DNA of 47,639 nt from Yanshouia hominis. Its GTDB lineage: Bacteria; Bacillota; Clostridia; Oscillospirales; Ruminococcaceae. The position numbers were made by a program, and so were the translations under genes. The stretch is taken from positions 1 to 47,639 of the forward strand of contig JACRTB010000021.1 of assembly GCA_014385025.1 (NCBI GenBank), given 5' to 3'. Positions 1 to 6,497 of the stretch are shown here, one piece after another. The notes beneath the pieces are model-generated. The model saw only the letters and a list, made by a program, of their open reading frames with translations. It was not told where the DNA came from and ran no database searches. Position 1 is the stretch's first letter. Each line of letters opens with the position of its first letter.

Positions 1-250
1 GTCGGCAAGATTGACTTGCCCGAATAACCGCCCGACCTATCCGACACAATGGCCAAGTGCCGGATAGGAACGGCAAAATTTTTTACACTTCTAATGCTTC
101 TTTATCACACACAAGCAAAACGGGCTGACAGGCAGCGGGCCTCCGGATAACGGAAGATGATACCGGAATCACTTTCCCTATTTGAATAACGGCGGAGCAT
201 ATGATGCGCATGAAAAATTTTTCGGTGCGTCTTGGAACGCCCGCCGGTAT

Positions 251-297
251 CAGGCCCTTATGGGGCCTGCTCAAGCCTCCGGCTTAACCGGAGGCTT
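251..297 (-). terminator. Two hairpins at the 3' end of the TfoX-C gene
   Basis: AAGCCTCCGG (273-282) pairs with CCGGAGGCTT (288-297) and overlaps the last codons and stop of the TfoX-C gene. Just beyond it CAGGCCC (251-257) pairs with GGGCCTG (263-269). No T-run follows on the reverse strand, so terminator activity is inferred only from position. Confidence 0.4.
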
Positions 298-564
298 TGA
301 TCTTTTACCCGGTTTATATGAGCGATAGAACTGTTTCAGCTCCGCTTTTGTTTCGGGATCGAGGTCGTGCCACCGGATTCCCCGAATCGCCCCTTCGAGG
401 GCCGAAAGCCGCATGATGCAGGCCGAGGGGTCCCGGCTGAGAATCCGCACCCATGCCTCCCGGCTCCCGACCCGGCGCAGCTCTTCGGCGGTTTCAATTC
501 CCGCCTCGCGGAGCTGCGCCGCCAATTTTTCCCCGATATTCGGCAGCGCGGTCAGTTCATTCAT
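271..564 (-). CDS. TfoX C-terminal-domain protein
   Basis: A 97-residue protein that begins MNELTALPNIGEKLAAQL and matches the C-terminal helix-hairpin-helix-like domain of the TfoX/Sxy family. In that family the domain occurs with an N-terminal domain or alone; this is the stand-alone form. TfoX/Sxy proteins act in competence regulation in Gamma-proteobacteria, but stand-alone copies in Firmicutes have no established role. I chose the ATG at 564 because AAGGAGG lies just upstream (571-579 region); a longer reading to 708 has no such site and only shadows the upstream gene. Its start overlaps the stop of the upstream Cdd1-like gene, so the two are translationally coupled. Both proteins carry the GIG/GVG helix-hairpin-helix signature, which suggests a nucleic-acid-binding pair. 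Confidence 0.8.
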   Translation of the reverse strand: MNELTALPNIGEKLAAQLREAGIETAEELRRVGSREAWVRILSRDPSACIMRLSALEGAIRGIRWHDLDPETKAELKQFYRSYKPGKRSKPPVKPEA

Positions 565-829
565 CGAAATCCTCCTTTTGGCAGCCGTCCTTCCAGTTCC
601 ACCAGCGCAGCAGCGCGGGATCGCGCAGCTCATGGGAGGCATAATAGACGGCGCAGCGATAGACATAGAGCATGCCGCGGTCCACCGGACCGCGGCTGGC
701 GCAGTCACGGGTGTAGATTTCCTCCGGGTCTGCGTCCCTGAGAGATTCGACGGTGGGATACCCGAGGCGGATCAGATCCTGTTCGATGCTTGGTCCCACC
801 CCGGGAATCACACGCAGTCCGCTTTTCAG
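557..829 (-). CDS. Cdd1-like helix-hairpin-helix protein (probable CTG start)
   Basis: The sequence contains GLRVIPGVGPSIEQDLIRLG, a helix-hairpin-helix DNA-binding motif, then a tail ending in RWWNWKD that fits the Cdd1 (pathogenicity-locus) family of about 90 residues. The frame is open from an ATG at 910, but a good promoter (TGGACA, 18 bp, TATACT) lies inside that extension. The ATG would therefore be upstream of the transcript. A full AGGAGG at 838-843 sits 8 nt before an in-frame CTG at 829, and no ATG, GTG or TTG occurs at a usable distance, so I read the start as CTG (90 residues). Homologues are poorly characterised. It overlaps the TfoX-C gene by 8 bp. Confidence 0.7.
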   Translation of the reverse strand: MKSGLRVIPGVGPSIEQDLIRLGYPTVESLRDADPEEIYTRDCASRGPVDRGMLYVYRCAVYYASHELRDPALLRWWNWKDGCQKEDFDE

Positions 830-857
830 ATTACCCGCCTCCTTCCATGTTTTTTTC

Positions 858-887
858 AGTATACCACCCGCCCGGGAGGAATGTCCA
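858..887 (-). promoter_or_regulatory. Promoter of the Cdd1-like/TfoX-C pair
   Basis: On the reverse strand TGGACA (882-887) and TATACT (858-863) are separated by 18 bp, followed about 15 nt later by AAGGAGG and the CTG start. It is back to back with the MarR promoter. Confidence 0.6.
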
Positions 888-894
888 TGTGCGG

Positions 895-923
895 TTGACA
901 AAAAAAGCAACGCATGGTAATAT
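895..923 (+). promoter_or_regulatory. Near-consensus promoter of marR-MATE
   Basis: TTGACA (895-900), 17 bp, TAATAT (918-923). This is one mismatch from the sigma-A consensus, as expected for an autorepressed MarR-type operon. Confidence 0.85.
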
Positions 924-924
924 G

Positions 925-954
925 GTTAAGCAATTTTATATAAATATATTTAAC
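925..954 (+). promoter_or_regulatory. Palindromic MarR-type operator candidate
   Basis: A 30-bp imperfect palindrome with arms GTTAAGCAATTTTA and TAAATATATTTAAC around TA. It starts one base after the -10 box and ends just before the ribosome site of the MarR gene. AT-rich dyads in this position are typical MarR autoregulatory operators; binding by the adjacent regulator is inferred. Confidence 0.6.
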
Positions 955-968
955 TACAGGAGATGGCC

Positions 969-1403
969 ATGAATCTTCGGGACAGCCTGAATCAATACTA
1001 TTTTGATATGACGGTCAGCGACCTGCGCCGGCTGGGACGCACCGGCGGCGGGGAGCTTTCCTACAACAGCATGATGTACCTTGACGTCATTTCCTATCAG
1101 AGTGCCGCGGGCGCCTGCACCGTCAGCACCCTTGCGGAGACACTGCACATCTCCCGCTCGGCCGTCACCATCAAGGTGGGGGAGCTGGTGCGGCAGGGTC
1201 TGGTGGTCAAAACCCGCAGCGCCGAGGATCACCGGGTCTTTTTTCTGACGGTCAGTGAGCCGGTCGCTCAGGCGCTGGGAGCCTGCGACCGCCCCTTTGA
1301 ACGGGCGGCGCGGCTGGTGGAGGAGCGGTTCACCCCTCAGGAAATCGAAGCTTTCTGTGAAATTCTCGGAATTTTCAGCGCCGAATACGGCAAGGGATTG
1401 TAA
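969..1403 (+). CDS. MarR family transcriptional regulator
   Basis: A 144-residue winged-helix protein. The recognition helix region reads TLAETLHISRSAVTIKVGEL, followed by the beta-wing VVKTRSAEDHRVFFLTVSE, which carries the D-x-R signature of MarR proteins. MarR dimers bind short palindromes and release them on binding a small ligand. I prefer the ATG at 969 over the one at 963 because the AGGAG at 958-962 would touch the earlier codon but sits 6 nt from 969. The gene is preceded by a near-consensus promoter and a palindrome, and it ends 4 bp before a MATE exporter. A self-repressing drug-responsive operon is the simplest reading. Confidence 0.9.
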   Translation: MNLRDSLNQYYFDMTVSDLRRLGRTGGGELSYNSMMYLDVISYQSAAGACTVSTLAETLHISRSAVTIKVGELVRQGLVVKTRSAEDHRVFFLTVSEPVAQALGACDRPFERAARLVEERFTPQEIEAFCEILGIFSAEYGKGL

Positions 1404-1407
1404 CGAT

Positions 1408-2766
1408 ATGATGCAGCACAATCAGATTTATGAACAGCTTGCGCCCGGGCGGCTTTTTGCCCGCTGCGCTTTTCCGAGCATGGTCAGCATGGCGGTGACC
1501 TCTCTCTACACGGTGGCGGACGGAATATTTGTCGGCCGGATGATCGGCGCCGACGCCCTTGCGGCGATCAACCTGGTGATGCCGCTGATCATCATGAGTT
1601 TTGCCCTCGCCGACATGGTCGCGGCGGGCTCCTCGGTGCAGATTTCCATCCGTCTGGGCGAACGCAGGGAGGGAGAGGCCTGCCGCATCTTCAGCTTTTG
1701 CAGCCTGCTGATCGTCGCCATCTCCTGCGCGGCCGGAGCCGGCGGCCTTCTGCTGGCGGAACCGCTGGTGCGCCTGATGGGCGCCGGAGGCGCGGTGGCG
1801 GAGCTGGCGGTTGCTTATCTGCGGGTTTACGCGCTCTTCTCTCCGGCCATCATGATCTTTTTCGCGCTGGACAATTACCTGAGAATCTGCGGTCTGGTGC
1901 GGTACAGCATGGCGCTCAATGTTTTAACCTCGGTGCTGAACATTTTGCTGGATTTCTGGCTGCTGGTGGTCCTGCGGCGCGGTATCGCGGCGGCGGCACT
2001 CGCCTCCTGCCTGAGCCTTGCGCTGGGAACCCTGCTGGGGCTGCTTCCCTTCCTGATGCGGCACGACCTTCCGCTGCGGTTTCAGCGCGGGCGGCTGCCG
2101 CTGCGGACGGTCGCCAACATCCTCGCCAACGGAAGCTCGGAATTTTTCTCGAATATCTCCGGCTCGGTCCTGATGATTATCCTCAACACGGTGCTGCTGC
2201 GGCTGGCCGGTTCCCTCGCGGTGGCGGCCTTCTCGATCGTCATGTATGTTGACAGCGTGGTGAAGTCGCTGCTTTTCGGCATGGCCGACTCGCTTCAGCC
2301 CGCCCTCAGCTACAATTACGGGGCGGGAAACCGCAGGCGCATCCTCGCGCTCGAAAGATGGGTGCTCGGCGCGGCGGCCCTGCTTTCGGTGGCCACCATG
2401 CTCTGGATGCTGCTCGGCGGGGAGCAGATCCTTACCCTCTTCGTCCGGACCAGCGACCCCGCCCTGCTGGCGATGAGCACCCGGGCGATGCGGCTCTTCT
2501 CGCTCTCCTATCTGTTCAGCTGGGCGGGAATAGCACTGAGCAGCTTCTTCACCGCTCTCAACCGCCCTGTCTTTTCGCTGGTGATGGCCTTCTGCCAGAC
2601 CCTCGCCTTTCCGCTGTTCTGTCTGACGCTCCTGTCGTCCCTGCTCGGACTCGACGGGGTTTGGCTGACCGCGGCGGCGGCCGGGGCGCTTTCCACCCTG
2701 CTGGCGGCCTCCCTGCTTTTGTTTGTGCTTCGCGGCCTGCGCCGTCAGGAATTCCCCGGGCAGTAA
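1408..2766 (+). CDS. MATE family efflux transporter
   Basis: A 452-residue integral membrane protein with about 12 hydrophobic segments and the MATE N-terminal region AVTSLYTVADGIFVGRMIGADALAAINL, quoted here only in part as SLYTVADGIFVGRMIG. MATE proteins export cationic drugs or metabolites using Na+ or H+ gradients. Length and hydropathy fit the family (about 450 residues). The frame is open upstream inside marR; I chose the ATG at 1408 because it follows the marR stop by 4 bp and starts the recognisable family N-terminus (MMQHNQIYEQLAPGRLF). A second ATG follows at 1411. It ends in a perfect palindromic terminator that includes its stop codon. The substrate cannot be told from sequence. 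Confidence 0.92.
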   Translation: MMQHNQIYEQLAPGRLFARCAFPSMVSMAVTSLYTVADGIFVGRMIGADALAAINLVMPLIIMSFALADMVAAGSSVQISIRLGERREGEACRIFSFCSLLIVAISCAAGAGGLLLAEPLVRLMGAGGAVAELAVAYLRVYALFSPAIMIFFALDNYLRICGLVRYSMALNVLTSVLNILLDFWLLVVLRRGIAAAALASCLSLALGTLLGLLPFLMRHDLPLRFQRGRLPLRTVANILANGSSEFFSNISGSVLMIILNTVLLRLAGSLAVAAFSIVMYVDSVVKSLLFGMADSLQPALSYNYGAGNRRRILALERWVLGAAALLSVATMLWMLLGGEQILTLFVRTSDPALLAMSTRAMRLFSLSYLFSWAGIALSSFFTALNRPVFSLVMAFCQTLAFPLFCLTLLSSLLGLDGVWLTAAAAGALSTLLAASLLLFVLRGLRRQEFPGQ

Positions 2767-2796
2767 AAAAGAGGCCATATGGCCTCTTTTTTACTG
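2761..2796. terminator. Bidirectional terminator between MATE and the SLC13-like permease
   Basis: A perfect 36-bp palindrome: CAGTAAAAAAGAGGCCAT (2761-2778) and its exact complement (2779-2796). The A-run and T-run make it a rho-independent terminator in both directions, fitting the convergent genes on either side. The MATE stop codon TAA lies inside it. Confidence 0.9.
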
Positions 2797-2799
2797 CCC

Positions 2800-2898
2800 C
2801 AGAGCAGCTTTGCGGCGGGCGGCGGCAGTGGAACGTGATCGCTCTTCCGCCGGCCCTTCCGCGTCTCAGAGCAGCCTTGCGGCGAGCGGAAGCAGCAG
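2800..2898. repeat. Duplicated 3' tail of the permease gene (67-bp period)
   Basis: CAGAGCAGCTTTGCGGCG at 2800-2817 repeats CAGAGCAGCCTTGCGGCG at 2867-2884; similarity continues for about 32 bp. The second copy is the coding end and stop of the reverse-strand permease; the first lies beyond the stop in the intergenic space. Confidence 0.6.
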
Positions 2899-3981
2899 CG
2901 CCAGTCCCGCCAGATTGGCCAGGGTAAAGGCGGTGAGGAAAGGCAGCGCCCGCGCTCCCTCGGCGCGCAGATAGAGGCGCAGGGAAATCAGGCTTGCCAG
3001 CGAAGCAATCGGCGTGCCGAGTCCTCCGACGTTCACACCCATCAGCAGACCGCGCCAGTCTCCGGTGAAACCGGAGAGCAGCACCGCCGCCGGGACGTTG
3101 CTGATCACCTGGCTGGCGAGCGCCGAGGAAATTAAGGTGCTTTGAGAGAGCAGGGCAGTGAGCGCCTCCCGCACAGGGCCGATCCGGCCGAGGTTCCCCG
3201 CGAAAACAAAAAAGCAGGCGAAGGTGAGCAGCAGACTGTAATCCACCTTCGGCAGCAGCTGCGGCGCGAACGCCGCCATGCAGAGCAGGACGGCGGCGGT
3301 CAGCAGACCGTAATGCAGCACCCGGAACACCGAGAGCAGACAGCAGGCGAATAATCCCGCCCAGAGCCGGAGGCCCGCCCTGTCGAGGCGGACCTGTTCC
3401 CGAAAATGGACCTCAACTGTTTCGCGGCGGGTCCAGAGAGCGGCGGCCGAGAGCGCCAGCAGGCTGGTGGGCGCCAGCGGGAGGACGGCGGGGAAAAACT
3501 GCCCCGGTGTAAGGCGGTAGCAAGCGTAAAGGAAGAGATTCTGCGGATTCCCGACCGGCGTAGCCATGCTGCCGAGATTAGCCGCCAGCGTCTGAAGCAC
3601 CACCGTGCGGATCAGCAGGTCCCGCCGTCCGGTCAGGCCGAGCACAAGGATGGCGAACGGAACGAAGGTGATCAGCGAAACGTCATTGGTCACCAGCATC
3701 GAACAGAAGAAGGGCAGCAGGACCAGCACCAGCAGCAAAAGCCGCACCTGCCTGCGTCCTGAAAGCAGCCGCTGGGCGAGCGCGGCAAAAAGCCCGCACT
3801 GCTGCATGCCCAGAACCACCGCCATCAGGCAGAAGAGCAGGCAGAGCACCCGCAGGTCGAAATAGCCCAGATACTCTCGGTCGGGCGGGACAAAGGGCAT
3901 CGAGCAGACGGCGCAGAGCGCCGCAATGCAGAGGACCGCCTCTCCGCGCAGCAGAGCCGTGGCCCGTGAAATCAGCCGCAT
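2866..3981 (-). CDS. SLC13/ArsB-like anion permease
   Basis: A 371-residue protein with about 10-11 hydrophobic segments. The features MLVTNDVSLITFVPF and ANLGSMATPVGNPQNLFLY match the conserved TNDxx and GxxxTPxGNPQN re-entrant motifs of the ion-transporter superfamily that includes SLC13, CitMHS and ArsB/NhaD permeases. Substrates in this group are dicarboxylates, citrate, arsenite or Na+/H+; none can be assigned here. It is slightly short for the family. The ATG at 3981 has AGGAGG 7 nt upstream. The first 11 codons, ribosome site and upstream DNA are duplicated immediately upstream (106-bp period), giving a second, out-of-frame start at 4087. The 3' tail is duplicated too. Confidence 0.85.
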   Translation of the reverse strand: MRLISRATALLRGEAVLCIAALCAVCSMPFVPPDREYLGYFDLRVLCLLFCLMAVVLGMQQCGLFAALAQRLLSGRRQVRLLLLVLVLLPFFCSMLVTNDVSLITFVPFAILVLGLTGRRDLLIRTVVLQTLAANLGSMATPVGNPQNLFLYACYRLTPGQFFPAVLPLAPTSLLALSAAALWTRRETVEVHFREQVRLDRAGLRLWAGLFACCLLSVFRVLHYGLLTAAVLLCMAAFAPQLLPKVDYSLLLTFACFFVFAGNLGRIGPVREALTALLSQSTLISSALASQVISNVPAAVLLSGFTGDWRGLLMGVNVGGLGTPIASLASLISLRLYLRAEGARALPFLTAFTLANLAGLALLLPLAARLL

Positions 3982-4156
3982 ATAAAAGCCTCCTGTTCCC
4001 CGGCGGGCGCCAGCCGTCCCCGGGTGGATTTTCGCTGTTTTCGCGCCGGGTGTGCAGCAGAGCCGCGGCCCGTGAAATCAGCCGCATATAAAAGCCTCCT
4101 GCTCCCCGGCGGACGCCGGCCAACCCCGGGGGATTTTCGCTGTTTTCGCGCCGGGC
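3948..4156. repeat. 106-bp direct duplication of the permease 5' end
   Basis: Unit 1 (3948-4053) and unit 2 (4054 to about 4156) are nearly identical. Each holds the first codons MRLISRA, an AGGAGG site and about 70 bp of upstream DNA. Because 106 is not a multiple of three, the upstream copy starts a different frame that runs through the permease 5' third and stops at 3683. Confidence 0.85.
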
Positions 4157-4164
4157 GACGTGGA

Positions 4165-4569
4165 TCAGATGCCCTCCGGCGTGCCCGCCCCTGCGAGCAG
4201 CTCCCGCTGCATCTTTTTGGTCAGCTTCCCGAAAACCAGCCGCCAGGATTCGTCGATCATCTGCCGCAGCAGGCCGTCTGGCAGCGCCCCTCCGAGGTCG
4301 ATGGAGTTCCAGCAGCGTTTGTCAGTATAAAATCCGGGCAGGACTTCGGGATGTTCCCTGCGGTAAAGCTCGGCCAGCGTGGGATCGCATTTGAGGGTCA
4401 GCAGATTACGGCCCGCGTATTCGGCGCTGTACTGCGCGCCGGGGCAGAGGGTTGCGGCAAAGAGCCTGCCGCCCACCTGATAGCGCTGCCACTGCCATTC
4501 GGTCTTAAAATCGGCGGTGGCTCCGGGTTTCGAAAGCAGGTAGCCGTTCAGCCAGTCGTATCGGTTCAA
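4165..4569 (-). CDS. MmcQ/YjbR family DNA-binding protein
   Basis: A 134-residue protein whose C-terminal half (CWNSIDLGGALPDGLLRQMI, then ESWRLVF) fits the MmcQ/YjbR fold, a double-wing DNA-binding domain of unknown cellular role. Homologues are about 110-130 residues, so the length is normal. The start is a TTG at 4569, chosen because a GGGGAGGAA site lies 7-8 nt upstream and homology begins there; the open frame to 4788 only shadows the LysR gene. It lies downstream of the LysR gene on the same strand, 49 bp away, and may be cotranscribed. Confidence 0.85.
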   Translation of the reverse strand: MNRYDWLNGYLLSKPGATADFKTEWQWQRYQVGGRLFAATLCPGAQYSAEYAGRNLLTLKCDPTLAELYRREHPEVLPGFYTDKRCWNSIDLGGALPDGLLRQMIDESWRLVFGKLTKKMQRELLAGAGTPEGI

Positions 4570-4618
4570 TTTTGTTCCTCCCCTGTTTGATGTGGTACGG
4601 CGCCGAGACGGGGCCTGC

Positions 4619-5584
4619 TCAGCCGAGCAGCGGGGGCGGAGCCTCCCAGCGGGGGGCGCCGGAGTGGCCCTCCCGCACCCGGAACCGTTCTGAGTGAATG
4701 CGGTCCTCCGCCAGAAAATCCTGTACGTAGTCGAGGAAGGCCTGCGCCAGCGCCGTGGGACGGCGCCCCCGAGGCCGCACCAGCACATACTGCGCCCGGC
4801 GGGCCGGACCGGTGATGACCCTCGACACCACGAGGTCGTTGGGTGTGTAGGTGGTCTGCGGAAAGATGCTTACCCCCACTCCCTGCTCGGTCAGGGCAAC
4901 CGCGTCGAGATAGTTGGACATCTCGCAGAGAATCTCCGGCTCGGCGCCGATCTCCCCGAACCACTGCCGGATCGCCTGAATGCGGGACCGGCGCGACGGT
5001 ACGATGAGAGGCTGTCCCACCAGCCGCGCGAGGGGGATGGAATCTTCCGGCAGCGCCGCGAGCGGATTGCCGCGCGGCAGGATGGCAACCCAAGGCTCCT
5101 CGCCCACCACAAATCCGTCGAGGTGCTCGGTGTCGTAGGGCGCGGCGATCACCGCGAGGTCGGCCAGCCCCTTTTGCAGCCGGTCGAGCACATCGTCGCT
5201 GCTGCCGTTCCAAAGGCGGTAGCGCACCAGGGGAAATTCGTCGCGGAAGCCCGCGATCCAGCGCGCGCAGAGAAACGGCGCCCGTCCCTCCACCATTCCC
5301 AGATCCAGGGTGCCGGCGATGCCGCTTTTCATCTCCCGGACTTCCTGCCGGGCCTTTTCCGCGAGGTCAAGGAGCTCATTTGCGCGGCGCAGCAGCGCGG
5401 CCCCCTCCCCGGTGAGCTGAAGCCTGCGCTTGCCCCGTATAAAGAGCGGAGCGCCCAGCTCCTCCTCGAGCAGCCGGAGCTGATGACTCAGCGGCGGCTG
5501 GCTCATATGGAGCTTCTGCGCCGCGCGGGTGATGTTCAGTTCCTGGGCGACGACGGTAAAATAACGCAGCGTCCGCAGATCCAT
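4619..5584 (-). CDS. LysR family transcriptional regulator
   Basis: A 321-residue protein of normal LysR length. The N-terminal winged helix MDLRTLRYFTVVAQELNITR, then AAQKLHMSQPPLSHQLRLLE, is the family signature. The C-terminal two-lobe effector domain starts near residue 90 (GTLDLGMVEG). LysR proteins bind a dyad upstream of a divergent target and activate it on binding a small molecule. I chose the ATG at 5584, after AGGAGGAATCGGG, over the ATG at 5611. Its own promoter faces a unit of two micropeptide ORFs across about 160 bp, and those are the obvious candidate targets. The effector is unknown. Confidence 0.92.
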   Translation of the reverse strand: MDLRTLRYFTVVAQELNITRAAQKLHMSQPPLSHQLRLLEEELGAPLFIRGKRRLQLTGEGAALLRRANELLDLAEKARQEVREMKSGIAGTLDLGMVEGRAPFLCARWIAGFRDEFPLVRYRLWNGSSDDVLDRLQKGLADLAVIAAPYDTEHLDGFVVGEEPWVAILPRGNPLAALPEDSIPLARLVGQPLIVPSRRSRIQAIRQWFGEIGAEPEILCEMSNYLDAVALTEQGVGVSIFPQTTYTPNDLVVSRVITGPARRAQYVLVRPRGRRPTALAQAFLDYVQDFLAEDRIHSERFRVREGHSGAPRWEAPPPLLG

Positions 5585-5606
5585 CCCGATTCCTCCTGTC
5601 GGCATT

Positions 5607-5635
5607 ATCATATCAAAAAAGTATCATAAAGGCAA
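5607..5635 (-). promoter_or_regulatory. LysR gene promoter
   Basis: Reverse-strand TTGCCT (5630-5635), 17 bp, TATGAT (5607-5612), about 25 bp before the start codon. The space to the divergent promoter (5636-5670) is the probable site for LysR binding. Confidence 0.65.
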
Positions 5636-5647
5636 TAATAGATGTAT

Positions 5648-5676
5648 TTCCTTTTTTAAAAATTCGGTGTTATGAT
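5648..5676 (+). promoter_or_regulatory. Promoter of the micropeptide unit
   Basis: A good -10 TATGAT (5671-5676) is paired with a poor -35 (TTCCTT, 5648-5653) at 17 bp. A weak -35 next to a divergent LysR gene is what an activator-dependent promoter looks like. Confidence 0.5.
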
Positions 5677-5744
5677 AAAGGCGTCGAAAGGGAGAATGAA
5701 AAATCCCCCTCAACACCGATTGAAACGAAAGGAAGGTCCCGAAG

Positions 5745-5816
5745 ATGAAAAAGATGCTGAAAACCGTCGCTCATACGCTCGATCTGTACTACCGGACTTT
5801 CTCGGCAAATTTTTGA
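5745..5816 (+). CDS. Micropeptide 1 (23 aa, YYRTF core)
   Basis: A 23-codon ORF beginning MKKMLKTVAHTLD and ending LYYRTFSANF. The start has a purine-rich AAAGGAAGG about 8 nt upstream. It belongs to no family I recognise. It shares MKK at the N-terminus and an L-x-x-YYR-[T/S]-F core with the ORF that follows 43 bp downstream, and both sit between one promoter and one strong terminator. There is no obvious signal peptide, and the peptide is basic and could form a short helix. Regulatory peptide, small toxin, signalling peptide and leader peptide are all possible; nothing in the sequence decides. Confidence 0.55.
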   Translation: MKKMLKTVAHTLDLYYRTFSANF

Positions 5817-5859
5817 ACGCCGCCCATTCACACTTTGACACAGCAAGGAGGAGCCTGTT

Positions 5860-5922
5860 ATGAAAAAACTGTTTTCCCTCTTGGAAGAATATTATCGTTC
5901 CTTTGGCATTGATATCGACTGA
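5860..5922 (+). CDS. Micropeptide 2 (20 aa, YYRSF core)
   Basis: A 20-codon ORF, MKKLFSLLEEYYRSFGIDID, with a perfect AAGGAGG 8 nt before the ATG, stronger than the site of most genes in this window. It looks like a diverged paralogue of the preceding 23-residue ORF: MKK start, then leucines, an acidic residue, YYR-[T/S]-F. The N-terminal half reads as an amphipathic helix and the tail is acidic. It ends 20 bp before a rho-independent terminator, so the transcript carries only these two ORFs. The function is unknown; the divergent LysR gene is the likely regulator. Confidence 0.6.
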   Translation: MKKLFSLLEEYYRSFGIDID

Positions 5923-5942
5923 ATCCATTGGAGATCAACCAG

Positions 5943-5982
5943 GGACGCCCCGGCACCAGCCTGCCGGGGCGTCCGTTTTTGC
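5943..5982 (+). terminator. Rho-independent terminator of the micropeptide unit
   Basis: GGACGCCCCGGCA (5943-5955) pairs perfectly with TGCCGGGGCGTCC (5962-5974) around a 6-nt loop, followed by GTTTTTG. Confidence 0.92.
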
Positions 5983-6200
5983 CTGACGGCCGATTGTCCT
6001 TTCCAAACCCGAGCCGGCGGGTTTTCCGAGGGGTGCGCTTTCCCGACGCCTCTTTCATGCAGGGGTGTATTATTTTGCATCGCCCGGTAATATCAAATCA
6101 TCGTGGCCATCATGCGGTCTTTCGGAATTCTTATTAAATAGCACCGGATTCTGTTGTCTGCCGTTTTGCCCGAATAAACAGCAAAATGCATTAAAACAAA
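5983..6200. other. Intergenic stretch, no gene seen
   Basis: Between the micropeptide terminator and the tRNA-Gly terminator I see no ribosome site with a credible ORF and no conserved structure. Confidence 0.5.
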
Positions 6201-6242
6201 AACGCCCGGAATTTGGCTTGTTTAAGCCATTTTTCGGGCGTT
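6201..6242 (-). terminator. Terminator of tRNA-Gly
   Basis: AACGCCCG (6201-6208) pairs with CGGGCGTT (6235-6242), with an inner GGCTT/AAGCC pairing, and reads into a T-rich run (complement of 6193-6200) on the reverse strand. Confidence 0.85.
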
Positions 6243-6247
6243 CATTG

Positions 6248-6321
6248 TGGAGCAGGTAACGGGATTCGAACCCGCTCGATTTGCTTGGGAAGCAAAGATG
6301 CTACCATTACACCATACCTGC
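6248..6321 (-). tRNA. tRNA-Gly (anticodon CCC)
   Basis: The 74-nt reverse-strand sequence folds as a tRNA. The acceptor stem is GCAGGTA/TACCTGC, the anticodon stem TTTGC/GCAAA encloses the loop TTCCCAA (anticodon CCC), and the T arm has GGTTCGAATCC. The 3' CCA is encoded and the discriminator is U, as usual for bacterial tRNA-Gly. Confidence 0.97.
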
Positions 6322-6334
6322 GAACTGCCTGATT

Positions 6335-6363
6335 ATTATAACCTGTCCGGGAAAAAAAAGCAA
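6335..6363 (-). promoter_or_regulatory. tRNA-Gly promoter
   Basis: Reverse-strand TTGCTT (6358-6363), 17 bp, TATAAT (6335-6340), about 14 bp before the mature tRNA 5' end. Confidence 0.75.
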
Positions 6364-6435
6364 GCCCTCCGGCCGAGATTTTCCGCCGCGTGCCGCGCGG
6401 TCTTTTTCACGAATTCGAGGGAAAGCGGGAAAAAA

Positions 6436-6446
6436 TATGATATAAT
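6436..6446 (+). promoter_or_regulatory. Extended -10 promoter of the sugar-sensing operon
   Basis: TGATATAAT (6438-6446) is an extended -10 element with a perfect TATAAT. No good -35 hexamer lies 17 bp upstream, which suits an extended -10 promoter or an activated one. Confidence 0.6.
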
Positions 6447-6497
6447 ACCCTTGAAAGCAAAATTTGGCGACCGGGAAGTCGAAGGAGGGGAGAAACG

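Noticed and set aside
83..274. A 63-codon reverse-strand frame near the left edge, and the inverted repeat CCTATCCG/CGGATAGG at 36-68
   Set aside because: No ribosome site or family features for the frame; the repeat has a 17-nt spacer, no T-run, and no gene context inside the window.
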